Part shown: positions 49,007-60,380 of the stretch, in pieces | Position numbering within the stretch: the first letter of the stretch is position 1 | Layout: the number at the start of each line of letters is the position of its first letter | From: Pteria penguin | Lineage: Eukaryota > Mollusca > Bivalvia > Pterioida > Pteriidae | Length of the DNA: 64,000 bases | Assembly (NCBI GenBank): GCA_035048485.1 | Contig: CM068590.1 | Location: 6,950,329-7,014,328, forward strand | Direction of reading: 5' to 3' | The notes under the pieces: generated by a model | Seen by the model: only the letters and a program-made list of their open reading frames with translations | Databases searched by the model: none | What the model was told of the DNA's origin: nothing | Made by a program: the position numbers and the translations under genes

Positions 49007-50944
49007 CAGGGACGTACATATCTAAAGGGATATGCAACTACCCCCCTGCCCTATCGTAGCCTCGTTTTAAATGTGTTGAAAAAGTTGCGCATGCGCATTT
49101 AATTAATGTGCTATTTCGGACATTAAACAATCCAACAAAATGACAATTCACACCAGTACAATGCAATATAACGTATCTATTCTAAAATTATGCAATAAAA
49201 TTTTACTTATCAATTATGTCATTTATGAGTATTTAAAATAACCACTTAAAACTATATGTTTACTTCATAAGGCGGTGTTAAATGGGACGTATAGAACTAT
49301 CCCTGGTGTTAATTAATATATGACGACATTACGTAACGGCTTTGATTGGTTTGTTGTTTTAACGATTACATGTAATACCCAGGTGAATATATGGGGAAGG
49401 TATTGTTATTCCTATTGTTATATCGTAAATGACGTACGTTCATAACAGAATTATTAGTAGAGCGAGAGCATGCAAGATGTCGGATTGCCTTCACTGGTAA
49501 TTATATGCCTTTTTGTTTGTTTGTTTGTTTGTTTTTTTTTTTTTGTTTCGTTTTGTTTTTTTTTTTACTACATGTATATGTAGTTTCCGACACAACAAAG
49601 CAGTATAAGCAGAAGAATAGAGAGTCTTTATAAATTCTGATTAATTTTTTAATCTCTCCCTCCCTCTTTCGTTCTTTTTATTTTTTTAACTTCTGCTTTG
49701 TTTCATCTTACTTTTCCGGGGTTCGAGTTTAGGGGCATCATTGTGAGAAACATGACCAACGGTCATTGCCCAGGGAGATATTTAAAGTTTTATTTCGGTT
49801 GTCACATCCGTATGTCACATTTCCTCCATATTAACAATAATATAATCTACCATCTGATGAAATACTTTCTGATAATAATAAGAGTCTCCAGAACCCCTAA
49901 TATATATAATCTAAGTCAAATAATAAGAAAAATTATTTTCGGAAATATTTTATTTCATAAATTTGCCGATTTAGTGAGTTAAACACTATATTTTATTGAA
50001 TGTGCACTTTTGTACATAATTGGAAAATAATAAAACTTCAATGTCACAGTCCATGATCTACTGCCCGGAATCCACTGTCCACAGAAAACCTGCAAATATA
50101 TATATAAAAAATCAGTAATATAATTATTTTTAATATTCATTTTCACACCTTATTTCATTTTAATAACTTTTTTGTTTACAATGGGACAATAATCATTAAT
50201 AATAACCCCTTTTATTTGATTTAATGGACTAAACACTATATTTCCTCTGTACTTGAAATCATTACTGAGCCCGTCTTGGACGTACATATTTACGTGCCTT
50301 AATCCATTTAATGAAAATATAGATAGAAAAACCATGACCCGATCGGTGTTTAGTATGATAATATAAATCAGAAAAACATCACATGAAAAAAAGTTATCGA
50401 CGCGTTAGGGAGGAGTTTCATGTAAAAGTCGGGCTATTGATACAACAACAGAAACGGGTAGACCCATACCTTTGTTATATATTATCGTTATAGTAATCGC
50501 ATGCTGCATAAGCATTTCGAAATATTATTTTTTTTAAGTCACAATACTTTAGTTTTCATTGTGTTGTATTCACATTCACGTTTACAAGGGTTTATGCCAC
50601 TTATTTTCGGTTGCCCTTATGCTGCTTATTTCTAACATGTACTCCACGACCGGCACGAGAGGCTCGCAGAGAGGTTGCTTTGAACACTAAAAACAATGGT
50701 TCATTTTAACTTTACAAGAAGTAAACAATTTCAAACATAAAACTCACCTTAATTTAAGGATACAGCATTAACGATCTCTTCTGAATATTGTTCTATGAAG
50801 ACAACAACTTTCTCAGGCGACGAATAAGGAAAAATATGGCGGACATTTCTTATCGCGCATGCGCAACTTTTTCAACACATTTAAAACGAGGCTATGCTAG
50901 GATAGCGGGGTAGTTGCATATCCCTTTAGATATATACGTCCCTG
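49007..50944. mobile_element. Nested 1,938-bp DNA element with 90-bp terminal inverted repeats
   Basis: The left end (49,007-49,096, starting CAGGGACGTACATATCTAAA and finishing GCGCATGCGC) matches the reverse complement of 50,855-50,944 with about 6 mismatches in 90. ATACAAT flanks both ends (49,000-49,006 and 50,945-50,951), a 7-bp direct repeat consistent with target duplication. hAT elements also start CAGGG but normally duplicate 8 bp, so the superfamily is open. The interior contains T-rich tracts (49,508-49,565) and two short open frames (94 codons at 49,698 plus strand; 61 codons at 50,150 minus strand), neither recognisable. It is non-autonomous. Confidence 0.85.
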
Positions 50945-50951
50945 ATACAAT

Positions 50952-52811
50952 GAAATAGTAGTCCCTCTCTCCCTACATCACATCAGTCAATCATGATTCT
51001 CATTAATTACTGTCCTTTGACCTTAAAACTGTTCTTGACTTTTTGTTTAGAGTAGGTGGATGAAGTATTTCCCTTTCCTAAAGGGAGGGGGGGGGGGGGG
51101 CTCTAGGAGTTGTAACAGACTGACTATGACCTAAATGTTAAGTGGGATAAGGATGAGTATTGGTTGATAATTATCTATAAAATGTAAATAATACATTCTA
51201 GAGTCAGGTTTGGGTGTCCATATCTTTGTTGGGTCATTTTGATGTCTAATGATTAACTGTTTTCACCCAACACTGCTGTTCCACTGCATCATCCTTTGAA
51301 GGAAAAGTAAATAACTTGAAAGGCAGGTCACAAATACAAGAAAATTTGCCATAATTTGTATTGTGAATAACAGATGTAGAAAAGTTTTTTAAACATGGCA
51401 GGCATTTTCAGTGATTTTGAAAATTTTGTCAGTCAGGACTATGAAATATATATAGAAAAAATTCTGCATATTGTCAGTCTTAATGAAAGTTTGTCAGTCA
51501 AAACCTTCGGATTGGCACTTTTCAACATCACTAGCTGCTAATTGAATAAGACATATCTTACTCTTCCAAAGTTTAAGTCTATATCCACTGTTAGAACATT
51601 CTGTTAATAGAAGCAACATATTCTATTTGACATGACTGTCAATTTGATAGTAAATACAAAAATAGATGAAAACAGCTAGTAGGATGTATGAATTGAATGC
51701 AAGCATATATATTGTAAGACAAATTGTGGATATACAGAAGTTGTTTCAGTCTGAAGCTGACAGTTTATAATAATGTAAAGGATACAAAAGGCAAATCTGG
51801 TCATACCATCCTTGAGGGTTTCTTGTAATTATATGTATTTATCATAAAGTTGTTGCTGTTATTATATTTGAGAAGATGAACAGGGGTTAATTATCACCCC
51901 TCACCTACACTATTCACTCCTTCTCTCCTTTACAACTAATTTTTCCTCATCCACCTTTAACCTTGTCCAACTTTTATTTGCTCTGCTCTTCATGAATATT
52001 GAAAAAGTCTTAAATTAGTATATTGCTGTTTTCACAATTAATGTGTAAAATTATGTGTGCAACTCCTAGTTGAAGTGAAACAAAGCTGCAGGTTTACAAT
52101 GGAAAGCACGGATATTGTATGTATATACTCGTCATACTATTTAGTATTGTGAAACAATAAGGGAGAGAGTGCTGATCTCTAACCAGCAATCTCTAAGTTA
52201 CTATTAAAATGACACAATACCAGAGAGCTTAGGAGTCCACCCAAGTTGTATATTGCGCCACAATTTCCGTCATATTCATGATATTGGTTTCAACACTGCT
52301 CTTCAAATATTTATATATTATGAGAATTCCAATCATTTGGCAAAGTGCATCACTGAAGAGACCTAAGTTGCTGAAATGTGCATGATCTGGTGCACAAATT
52401 AAAAGGTGTATGTTCTATGTTTATTAAACCTAGTAATACTTAAATATACACTGCGTGTAACTTGATCAATACTCTACGATAAGGGGAACAACCTGTCATA
52501 TGAGAGAATGACTCATAATTATGAGTACTAGTCTGTCGAGTTATCAAATGCAAAATTCCCCATCCTGTCCGTCAGTACCATCATGACCATTGCCATTGCC
52601 TTCACCCGTCAAGCCAGTTTATTGAGGATTACGGGGATTTAATCACATTATTTTTCGAGCATCTATGAACAAATAAACATGACATTGTAATTACTGTAGC
52701 TGTAGCTACCTTTTTAATCCGCCATAATTGTTAAATGTTAGTGGAACAATCATACATTCGCGTTTTAACGTTGTTTTGGAAGGTGTATAGATATTTCAAA
52801 AGCGTGGAAAT
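50952..52811. other. Non-coding AT-rich DNA inside the 4.9-kb region
   Basis: About 1.9 kb without a convincing reading frame on either strand. A G run lies near 51,087-51,100. I see no transposase, no tandem repeat and no RNA gene. Confidence 0.5.
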
Positions 52812-53020
52812 AGAAACCGGAAGTAGCGTTTAACCGTTCAAGAAAGGTAACTCTTGTGAAAAAAAATGGCAGCCGTAATACTGGATTGGTCTATAAAGAC
52901 ACGGATTCCTATCGTCTGTCCATACCAAACCCTACCCAAAAATGGGCATCTCCACAAAAGATACGGTGTTTGGGACAAACAGACGCAGACTGCTCTATTT
53001 CATAATATAGGATGCTGATA

Positions 53021-53541
53021 TCAATACTTCTTGTTCATCAAAAGGACATCTGACACTTTGTTTAGACCGCTTGGTTCTATAGTGTGAAGCCTATGTTGCC
53101 AAAAGCCCTCTTTCGCCACTCGGTCATCTACTGTCCACATCGCACTATGGTCAATGGCCACAACAATCATGTCCTCCCATGAATGGTTGTCCATGTTAAA
53201 ATGCTTGGCTACTGGCAGATGCATTTTCTTGGTTTTGATAGACGACCTATGGTTGTTCACTCGCATGTTGAAAGCATCTTCTGTTTCCCCAACATACTGT
53301 TTTTTACACACCTTGCATGTGATAAGGTAAACCACATTTTTGGATTTACAGGAGAGTTTATCCAAAATCTTGTACTCCTTACCGGTTACAGAACTTTTGA
53401 AGGTGGATGTAGTATCTGAGTGGGGGCACAGCTTGCAGCGTTTGTCATTGCATGTTGTGAACGAACCAATTGGTCGTGGATTGTCAAGCCTTGATCTGAC
53501 TACATGATCTTTAATACTTTTAGGCTTTCTGTAGGCAACTG
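53021..53541 (-). pseudogene. Penelope-like element, C-terminal GIY-YIG endonuclease fragment
   Basis: About 173 codons on the minus strand ending at TGA (53,021-53,023). The translation has the linker typical of Penelope-like retroelements, [17 protein letters not shown], then a cysteine cluster, [18 protein letters not shown] nuclease core follows: [21 protein letters not shown] with a downstream Arg, and NNHRSS, and later [11 protein letters not shown]. In this family the nuclease nicks target DNA to prime reverse transcription. The reverse transcriptase that should precede it is missing: the frame runs directly into a TA microsatellite at 53,542, where it translates as alternating Ile-Tyr. 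The fragment is otherwise uninterrupted, so the truncation is probably recent. About 125 bp after the stop, the inverted-repeat end of the 4.9-kb region begins. Confidence 0.85.
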
Positions 53542-53700
<159 letters not shown>

Positions 53701-53701
53701 T

Positions 53702-53812
<111 letters not shown>

Positions 53813-54051
53813 TCACACACACATTCATTTCAACAGTTTTAACAGTGCTTACCTTTACTAAATAACTATGTCCTTCATTTTCAGCAGCACTACCTCTGTT
53901 GTACATCTTGACTTCTCAGACTTGTACTTCTACCATATTGTCTGCTTGAAAATGAAATTTTGCCTCATAAGTCTGTGATACAACAGTAAAACATTAATGT
54001 TATTTACTATAAGCTATGATTCAATCTGACAAATAAGTTATATATAAATAT

Positions 54052-54181
54052 CAGTGGCGGATCCAGGATTTCCAAAAAAGGGGGGGGGCAAATAGGTATT
54101 AGCCAAACATCTCAGCCATTTTTGGTGTAAAATCTGGATTTTTACTAGTAACTATGTGTCCCAAAAGAAGGGGGGGGGGGG
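54052..54181. mobile_element. hAT-like miniature element, right end lost
   Basis: It starts CAGTGGCGGATCCAGGATTT like the 147-bp element at 45,997 and follows it through CTCAGCCATTTTTGGTG, AAAATCTGGATTTTTACT and the second G run. It then stops at the G run without the AAATCCGCCACTG end, so the right inverted repeat is missing. Confidence 0.75.
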
Positions 54182-54309
54182 TATATATGGGAGTAACTCA
54201 ATAATCATTGAAAATTATGTCAATTCAAATTATGTAAAAATATTTATCACTATCAGCTTCCTATATTCTAAACCTAAAAATGATTATGATTTATAGGTAC
54301 ATCTATAAC

Positions 54310-54500
54310 ATTACCTATATCAAATGCCCCATTTGTTCCTCTTTTTCCAGTCTCCACTGGGTTAATTGCTTCACATAGCGTTGGTGCACCTTACATGTAT
54401 ATGCAAAATACTGCCAGGGTCGTACATGTATCTCTGCTTCAGCTCTATAACAGTGTCGATCAGGTGAAGTGGCATGTTGCAGATTATACAATACATACAC
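54310..54500 (-). other. Possible host exon remnant (low confidence)
   Basis: On the minus strand a protein-like stretch of about 55 codons reads HATSPDRHCYRAEAEIHVRP and continues KQLTQWRLEKEE to a TAG directly before GTAATG. A second frame reads MPLHLIDTVIELKQRYMYD up to CAT followed by GTAAGG, a good splice-donor shape. The two readings conflict and neither matches a family I can name. Its right end merges into the 31-bp minisatellite. Confidence 0.2.
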
Positions 54501-55790
54501 ACCTATATGTAACTTGTTACAAAACATACACACCTGTATGTAACTTGTTACAAAACATACACACCTGTATGTGACTTGTTACAAAACATATACACCTGTA
54601 TGAAACTTGTTACAAAACATACACACCTGTATGTGACTTGTTACAAAACATACACACCTGTATGTAACTTGTTAAAAAACATACACACCTGTATGTGACT
54701 TGTTACGAAACATATACACCTGTATGTAACTTGTTACAAAACATACACACCTGTATGTAACTTGTTACATAACATATACACCTGTATGCAACTTGTTACA
54801 TAACATATGCACCTGTATGCAACTTGTTACAAAAGATATACACCTGTATGTAACATGTTACAAAACATACATACCTGTATGTAACTTGTTACAAAACATA
54901 CAAACCTGTATGTAACTTGTTACAAAACATACAAACCTGTATGTAACTTGTTACAAAACATATACACCTGTATGCAACTTGTTACAAAAGATATACACCT
55001 GTATGTAACATGTTACAAAAGATACACACCTGTATGTAACTTGTTATAAAACATACACACCTGTATGTAACTTGTTACAAAACATACACACCTGTATGTA
55101 ACTTGTTACAAAACATACACACCTGTATGTCACTTTTTACAAAACATACACACCTGTATATGACTTGTTACAAAACATATACACCTGTATGTAACATGTT
55201 ACGAAAATATACACTTGTAAGTAATATATATTTCATATACACTAGTATGTAACAATATTTTATATACACATGCATATGACATGCAATATACATCTGTATG
55301 TAACATGTAATATTACATATGCACCTATATGTAACGTAATATTACATATACACCAGTATGAAACATGTAATATTATATATACACCTGTATGTAACTTGTA
55401 ATATTACATATACCCCTTGTATGTAACATGTAATATTACATATATACCTGTATGTAACTTGTAATATTACATATACCCCTGTATGTAACATGTAATATTA
55501 CATATATACCTGTATGTAACTTGTAATATTACATATACCCCTGTATGTAACATGTAATATTACATATGCCCCTGTATGTAACATGTAATATTACATATGC
55601 CCCTGTATGTAACATGTACTATTACATATGCCCCTGTATGTAACATGTAATATTACATATACCCCTATATGTAACTTGTAATATTACATATCCACTTGTA
55701 TGTAATATGTAATATTACGCATGCACCTGTATGTTACATGTTATATTACATATATACATGTCTATAACTTGTAATATGAAATATACAAAT
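54490..55790. repeat. 31-bp minisatellite, two subfamilies (about 42 units)
   Basis: The left part (to about 55,210) repeats CACCTGTATGTAACTTG plus TTACAAAACATACA. The right part (about 55,220-55,790) repeats CCCTGTATGTAACATG plus TAATATTACATATAC. Both have a period of 31 bp and share the CTGTATGTAAC core, so one derives from the other. The right subfamily carries the perfect 12-bp palindrome TGTAATATTACA in nearly every unit. Confidence 0.92.
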
Positions 55791-55799
55791 GATTCCTAT

Positions 55800-56670
55800 G
55801 ATCAATTTCCACTGAAAACATGATTCCTATGACAAGTAGAGGTGAGGACATAATAAAATTTTGTGATTTGTTACAACAAAATATTTATAAAGATATCCTA
55901 ACAAGCTAATACAGTAAAGTACAACCCAGGTACCAAGGCTTAGGAACAGAACAACATATTGTAAAATACTACGTACTCTTTTGAACAATGAAGCATGAAA
56001 CTGAAAAAAAAAGGATTTTAAAAATACATGTACTTGAGTTTCCCACCATAAGTAAGGAGATGAGTATGTGAGTATTCCACTTACTTTGTATGTTTTGCTG
56101 CTGCATCCCCATGAATATACGAATTGTCAATGTTCTTCTCTTTTTTGTTTATGTTGCTGCATTCATTGTAATAGTAATGTATGGCACCAATTTTTCAATG
56201 AAATTAGCTTACATCATAAAAATATTTGCGGCATACAATGGCATATCTTGAATATTGTACTTCCTTCTACTATAAAATCCTATATATCTTATTATAATTT
56301 AGGTCTCTCTATTCTCGCTATTTTCTCCATCTGCATAAAGTTAAATTCAGAAGTTACAATTATTATCTAAAGTAAGTCAGCAAAGAGATATATCATTAGT
56401 ACTCTTCTGAATACAATGAATATATTACAGTAGTCTGCATTATAAATTACAAGCATATTGAGTGCTGTTCTAAAGCTATAATATAAATTTCAAGTCAATA
56501 ATTTCAAAGATTGCAAAATTAAGTCTGGGAAACTCATTTGTCTGAGACTGAGTGGAGCACAGTCCCTCAAGTTTACTGATGGGGGATTTATAATGAAAAA
56601 TACATTACTATGACTACAAAGCTTATAATGCTTAATAAAGATCAGGCCTTTCATCAATGGTTGTATGATT
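55800..56670. other. AT-rich DNA, no gene seen
   Basis: A 100-codon plus-strand frame at 56,068 is hydrophobic and Cys-rich but AT-driven and unlike any family I know. I see no other signal in this stretch. Confidence 0.5.
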
Positions 56671-56832
56671 CAAATCCAACAAAATCCAACAAACAATGGA
56701 TTTATGGTTGAAATCCAACTGGTAACCTGTTGGCTTCCAGTCTTTTGGTTTCAAATCCAACAAAATCCAACAAACAATGGATTTATGGTTGAAATCCAAC
56801 TGGCAACTTCTTGGCTTCTGGTCTTTTGGTTT
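56671..56832 (+). repeat. 81-bp tandem duplication
   Basis: Two direct copies (56,671-56,751 and 56,752-56,832), each starting CAAATCCAACAAAATCCAAC and containing GGATTTATGGTTG and GGTCTTTTGG or AGTCTTTTGG. They differ at about five bases. Confidence 0.95.
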
Positions 56833-56944
56833 AGACAGTAAAAACCGAGGTCCAGTATCATGACAAATGATCCCTCACTTTTCTGGGTGATTCTGTTGAA
56901 AAGATTTCAGTTTCTGTGCAACATATAAGGCAGGTACCATACCA

Positions 56945-57440
56945 TTTTAGGATATCCGTTGTAATCATATTATAATATGATATCCATTATTATCATATTA
57001 TAGATATAATATGATATCCATTGTATTCATATTATCATACGTTAACCATTGTAATCATTATAATAGGATATGCATTGTAATCATACTATAATATGATGTC
57101 CATTGAAATCATATTATACTATTATATCCATTGTCATCATATTATATAATACGTTATCAATCATAATACAATACCTTATGAAATCATACCATTATATGAT
57201 ATTCATTGTAATCATAATATAATATGATATCCATTATTATCATATAATGAATATAATATAATATCCACTTAAATGAAATTATAATATGATATCCATTATT
57301 ATTGTAAATATAGTACGATATCATTTGTAATCATATTATAATATATGTATTGAAATAATATTATAATATGATATCCATTTATATCATAGCATACTATGAT
57401 AGCAGCGATTGTTATTATATTATAATACGATATCCATCAA
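56945..57440. repeat. Degenerate AT-rich tandem repeat, about 28-35 bp
   Basis: GATATCCATTGTAATCATA and TATAATAT alternate with many indels, some 15 units. Motifs such as ATATGATATCCATT recur throughout. Unit length varies, so the array is old. Confidence 0.8.
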
Positions 57441-57695
57441 AATAATTTGCTGTACTAAAATATCAAAATCACCAACACATTCTCAGCAACCAACCCAAGT
57501 CATCATACAACAATACAATGTTCAATGTGAAATCATACTTACTACTTAAGATTAAAGTGCAAACCATACATATTCTGCAGAATATCAACAATAACAATTT
57601 TACAGTAAGGTCAATTCAATAACAACAATTTAAGATTTCTGACAAGAAAAATGTCCAACGCGTATATGGAATGCAGAAATACTGCGTGGATACTC

Positions 57696-57960
57696 TCATG
57701 AAATACTGATATCTGAGCGCCAAGGCTGTGTCCACATGGAATCCTGTAGTCTCTGTGTTATGTGTGACGTCAAGGTAGAGATTTCTTCATCATTGTATGA
57801 TGTACGATCTAAAAGCTTGACTTCCATGTTATCATGTATTTGATAAGAACTTCTTCTCCTGACTTCTGGTGTGTCTTTGTTAATATCTGCCAGGGTCATG
57901 CTTTTGTTTTCTGCTGTACTTGACAGTGTTGTATAAGTCTTGTACATGCATTGGGCCCTT
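57696..57960 (-). CDS. Possible last coding exon of an unidentified host gene
   Basis: The minus-strand frame encodes about 83-88 residues ending QRLQDSMWTQPWRSDISIS and a stop at 57,696. It is rich in Ser, Thr, Asp, Glu and Arg (for example DTPEVRRRSSYQIHDN and LLDRTSYNDEEIS), unlike the AT-driven open frames around it, and resembles a cytoplasmic tail. The frame is closed upstream by a TGA near 57,983. AG acceptor candidates lie at AATAG/ACTTTAG and TTTAG/AAGGGCC, just before AQCMYKTYTT. No upstream exon is recognised, so the gene cannot be named. It may instead be a chance frame. Confidence 0.35.
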
Positions 57961-57983
57961 CTAAAGTCTATTACGTTTCACCC

Positions 57984-58439
57984 TAACTAACAGAGCGGTG
58001 AGGACTAAATGAAGGACCTACCAGATTTCCTGTCGCACTTGTAACAGTTTTTTGCTAAAACTTTAGACAAATGTTTGGGAAATTCAATAAAATTTCCATG
58101 GGGAAGTGTCCTTATAACGGATCTGATTTTAATAAAAAAAAAATATCCAGTGACTGAATGCTGAAATTTCGTAGACCAACACCACTCTTCATGAAAATAA
58201 GGAAGCCTGACTCCCGAGACTATCCAATGTATTGTAAGACTTATAAAATGTTCCTTAACAAACTTTACAGCGGGTTAATTAAATTTAACTGTGGGCAAGT
58301 GGTTCAATAATGTTTTTGTGAAGAATGGAACACTGGAGTTTTAAAATCTAATTTTCGAGCAAGTGTTGTTTTTTGACTGAAAATGCATCTGCATTATTAA
58401 AGATGTCGAAAACAACATAACATTATTTAACATTACTTT
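57984..58439. other. Non-coding DNA, nothing recognised
   Basis: No reading frame, RNA gene or repeat is evident. If the exon at 57.7 kb is real, this would be intron. Confidence 0.4.
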
Positions 58440-58585
58440 ACGCAATGTCTATTATATCAACCAACACTCTAATCCATGCCAGAAGGAATAATATTATTCT
58501 CAAAAGACTTGCTGTATAAAACGCTATGCCATGCCGTAAGGAATAACATTATGCTAAAAACAATTGTATAGAACACTATGGTATG
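58440..58585 (+). repeat. Tandem repeat left of the 1.58-kb insertion
   Basis: Units of about 55 bp containing ATGCC, AAGGAATAACATTATGCT and TTGTATAGAACACTATG. The series stops at ATG CCGG, where the inverted-repeat element is inserted, and resumes at 60,168. Confidence 0.8.
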
Positions 58586-59056
58586 CCGGTGTTATATAGT
58601 AGTTTTTCCTCCTAGCCATTTTCCACCCGGAAAAATGGCTATATAGTAGTTTTTCCCCCCGGAAAAATGACTATATAGTAGTTTTTCCCCCGGGGGAAAT
58701 TTGGCTATATAGCCATCCCCCCCCCCTCTTATAGCCATTTTTTTCCCCGGGGAAAAACTACTATATAGTGGATTTTCCCCCCAATGTGAAATTCCTGGAT
58801 TTTCTTTTCACACATACATGTAAGTAAATCCAGTTTGTTACATTGTTAACAATAAATAGATTTCTATTTAAAATAGAGATATCCCAACGTTTGATTTCTT
58901 AAGAGGAAATGTCTTCAATTTTAATCTCTTTTCCAAATACAAATGCATATATTTAGAACAGAGATTTATCTACTAGAATTTCATTCGAGATATCTTTATT
59001 TAATCCGAGAAATCTCTATATATACAAATGGAAAAAAGAAAAACAAGTTCGTTTTT

Positions 59057-59620
59057 ATGCCCCCGGATTGAAATTCGGGGGCATCTAGTTTTTGATCTGC
59101 GTGTGACTCCTACCCTGTGGCAAAACCTTGACTATATCGTTTGTACCAAGAGGTACAAGGCTTTGAAACTCCACATATAGTTTTCTTGTGATGAGACCTT
59201 TTATTTGGGACCATGGTTTTTAACTAGTGATTTTGACCTTTGGTGCTCTACGTTTTCAAAAACTTAAGTTTTGGCTGTATCTTTTGTACCAAAAGGAGAA
59301 GGGGTTTTGAACTTCATATATAGATTACTTTTGATAAGATCTTTAATTTGGGAGCATGACTTTTGACCTAATGACCTTGACCTTGAAGTGTGACCTACTT
59401 TTCAAAAACTTTTACCTTGGCTATATCCTCTACACAAAAGGGTGTAGAACTTTGAAACTTAACATATAGATACTTTAAGATGAAACCTTTCATACTTTGC
59501 CAAAAGGACAAGGAAATCACATTCTTGTGATCATGATTTACAACATCGGCGACGAGACAAGCATTGTCGTAGATTGCAAATCTTGGACACCTGGGTGGAA
59601 TTCCCATCTGTTATTTTCAT
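59057..59620. repeat. Dispersed repeat opening with a GCCCCCG/CGGGGGC hairpin
   Basis: ATGCCCCCG and CGGGGGCAT (59,057-59,083) form a 9-bp perfect stem. They are followed by TTTTTGATCTGCGTGTGAC and then three related stretches with TTTGTACCAA(G/A)AGG, GAAACT(C/T)CA and TTTTGACC-type motifs, suggesting internal repetition. Repeats of this type are, from general knowledge, frequent in bivalves. A 70-codon minus-strand frame at 59,395-59,607 starts MGIPPRCPRFAIYDNACLV but is not recognised. Confidence 0.5.
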
Positions 59621-59919
59621 ATTCATCATGTACTCTGTAAATGATGAGCGATATTGTGATATATAATGCATCATTCTTAATTTATTTAGGAATTGAATGT
59701 TCAAGGAATTCTTGCATGTTCAATTCTTTTATTTATCGTTGGAACATTTTGATTGATAAATTCTTATTTTACTTATGATGTATTACAAAAGTTGCCTGGG
59801 ATTGAATCTTGAATCACAGCCTGACGTCATGATTGACATCTATAAGCAAGTAAACGACAATTTTTACAATGAAATAATAGAAGAAAATAGTATACTATGG
59901 TAAATATATAAAAAGAGAC

Positions 59920-60000
59920 TTGTAAATAAATAAATAAAACAAAAAAAAAAAACATAAATAAATAAATAAACACACACACACACAAACAAACATTTAATAG
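59920..60000. repeat. AAAT/CA low-complexity tract
   Basis: TAAATAAATAAATAAA-type repeats with a run of 12 A and then about six CA dinucleotides. Confidence 0.9.
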
Positions 60001-60167
60001 TGTATAGAAACCCATTAACCATAATACCATCGGTTTGATCCACAGGCTATTACTATAGTACATTTGTATTTCAAATATTATCTGATTGATGCAGAACGAA
60101 CGTGTATAATTTCCAAACCGTTACGTAATGGGGAAAACTACTATGGGGGAAAAACTACTATATAACA

Positions 60168-60380
60168 CCGGAAGTAATAACATTATGCCCAAATTTTGTT
60201 GTATTAAACCATACTCTTATATATGGTGCCGTAAGGAATAACATTATGCTGAAAACAATTGTATAGAACACTATGCTATGCCGGAAGTAATAATATTATG
60301 CCCACATTTTGTTGTATTAAACCATACTCTTATATATGGTGCCGTAGGGCATAACATTATGCTCGAAAGTCTTAACTAAT
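60168..60380 (+). repeat. Tandem repeat right of the 1.58-kb insertion
   Basis: Two 113-bp units (CCGGAAGTAAT starts at 60,168 and 60,281). Each is made of two related halves with the pair AATAACATTATGCC and AATAACATTATGCTG. The uninterrupted CCGGAAG junction at 60,281 shows what the insertion site looked like before the element arrived. Confidence 0.88.

Larger units (their letters stand above)
47994..52895. mobile_element. 4.9-kb region bounded by inverted repeats (candidate DNA transposon)
   Basis: The left end, TATAGACCAATCCAGTATTA (47,994-48,013), is the exact reverse complement of 52,876-52,895. A second pair follows at matching distances inside: CGGTTAAACGTTACTTCCGGT at 48,055-48,075 against 52,816-52,836, with one mismatch. 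The inverted repeats are therefore about 80 bp with a diverged middle. If the end is TAGACC, a TA dinucleotide flanks each side, as in Tc1/mariner-type insertions, but TA is too short to prove it. Inside are a SAP-like frame near the left end and a nested 1.94-kb element. No transposase is recognised. Confidence 0.55.
58590..60167. mobile_element. 1,578-bp inverted-repeat element inserted at CCGG
   Basis: The left end TGTTATATAGTAGTTTTTCC is the reverse complement of the right end GGAAAAACTACTATATAACA, apart from short gaps in the G/C runs. CCGG lies on both sides (58,586-58,589 and 60,168-60,171). The uninterrupted tandem unit at 60,277-60,288 reads TATGCCGGAAGT, giving the empty site. Subterminally, TATATAGTAGTTTTTCC recurs at 58,593, 58,640 and 58,672, with an inverted copy near 58,752, forming large hairpins around CCCGGGG. 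No transposase is encoded. A dispersed repeat beginning with a GCCCCCG hairpin lies within it. Confidence 0.85.

Noticed and set aside
49698..49982. 94-codon plus-strand frame inside the nested element as its transposase
   Set aside because: Too short and without any recognisable catalytic motif; AT-driven composition.
56068..56370. 100-codon plus-strand frame as a membrane protein
   Set aside because: Hydrophobic only because of T-rich codons; no start context, homology or partner exon seen.
59827..60063. 78-codon Phe/Tyr-rich minus-strand frame
   Set aside because: Produced by the AAAT/CA low-complexity tract.
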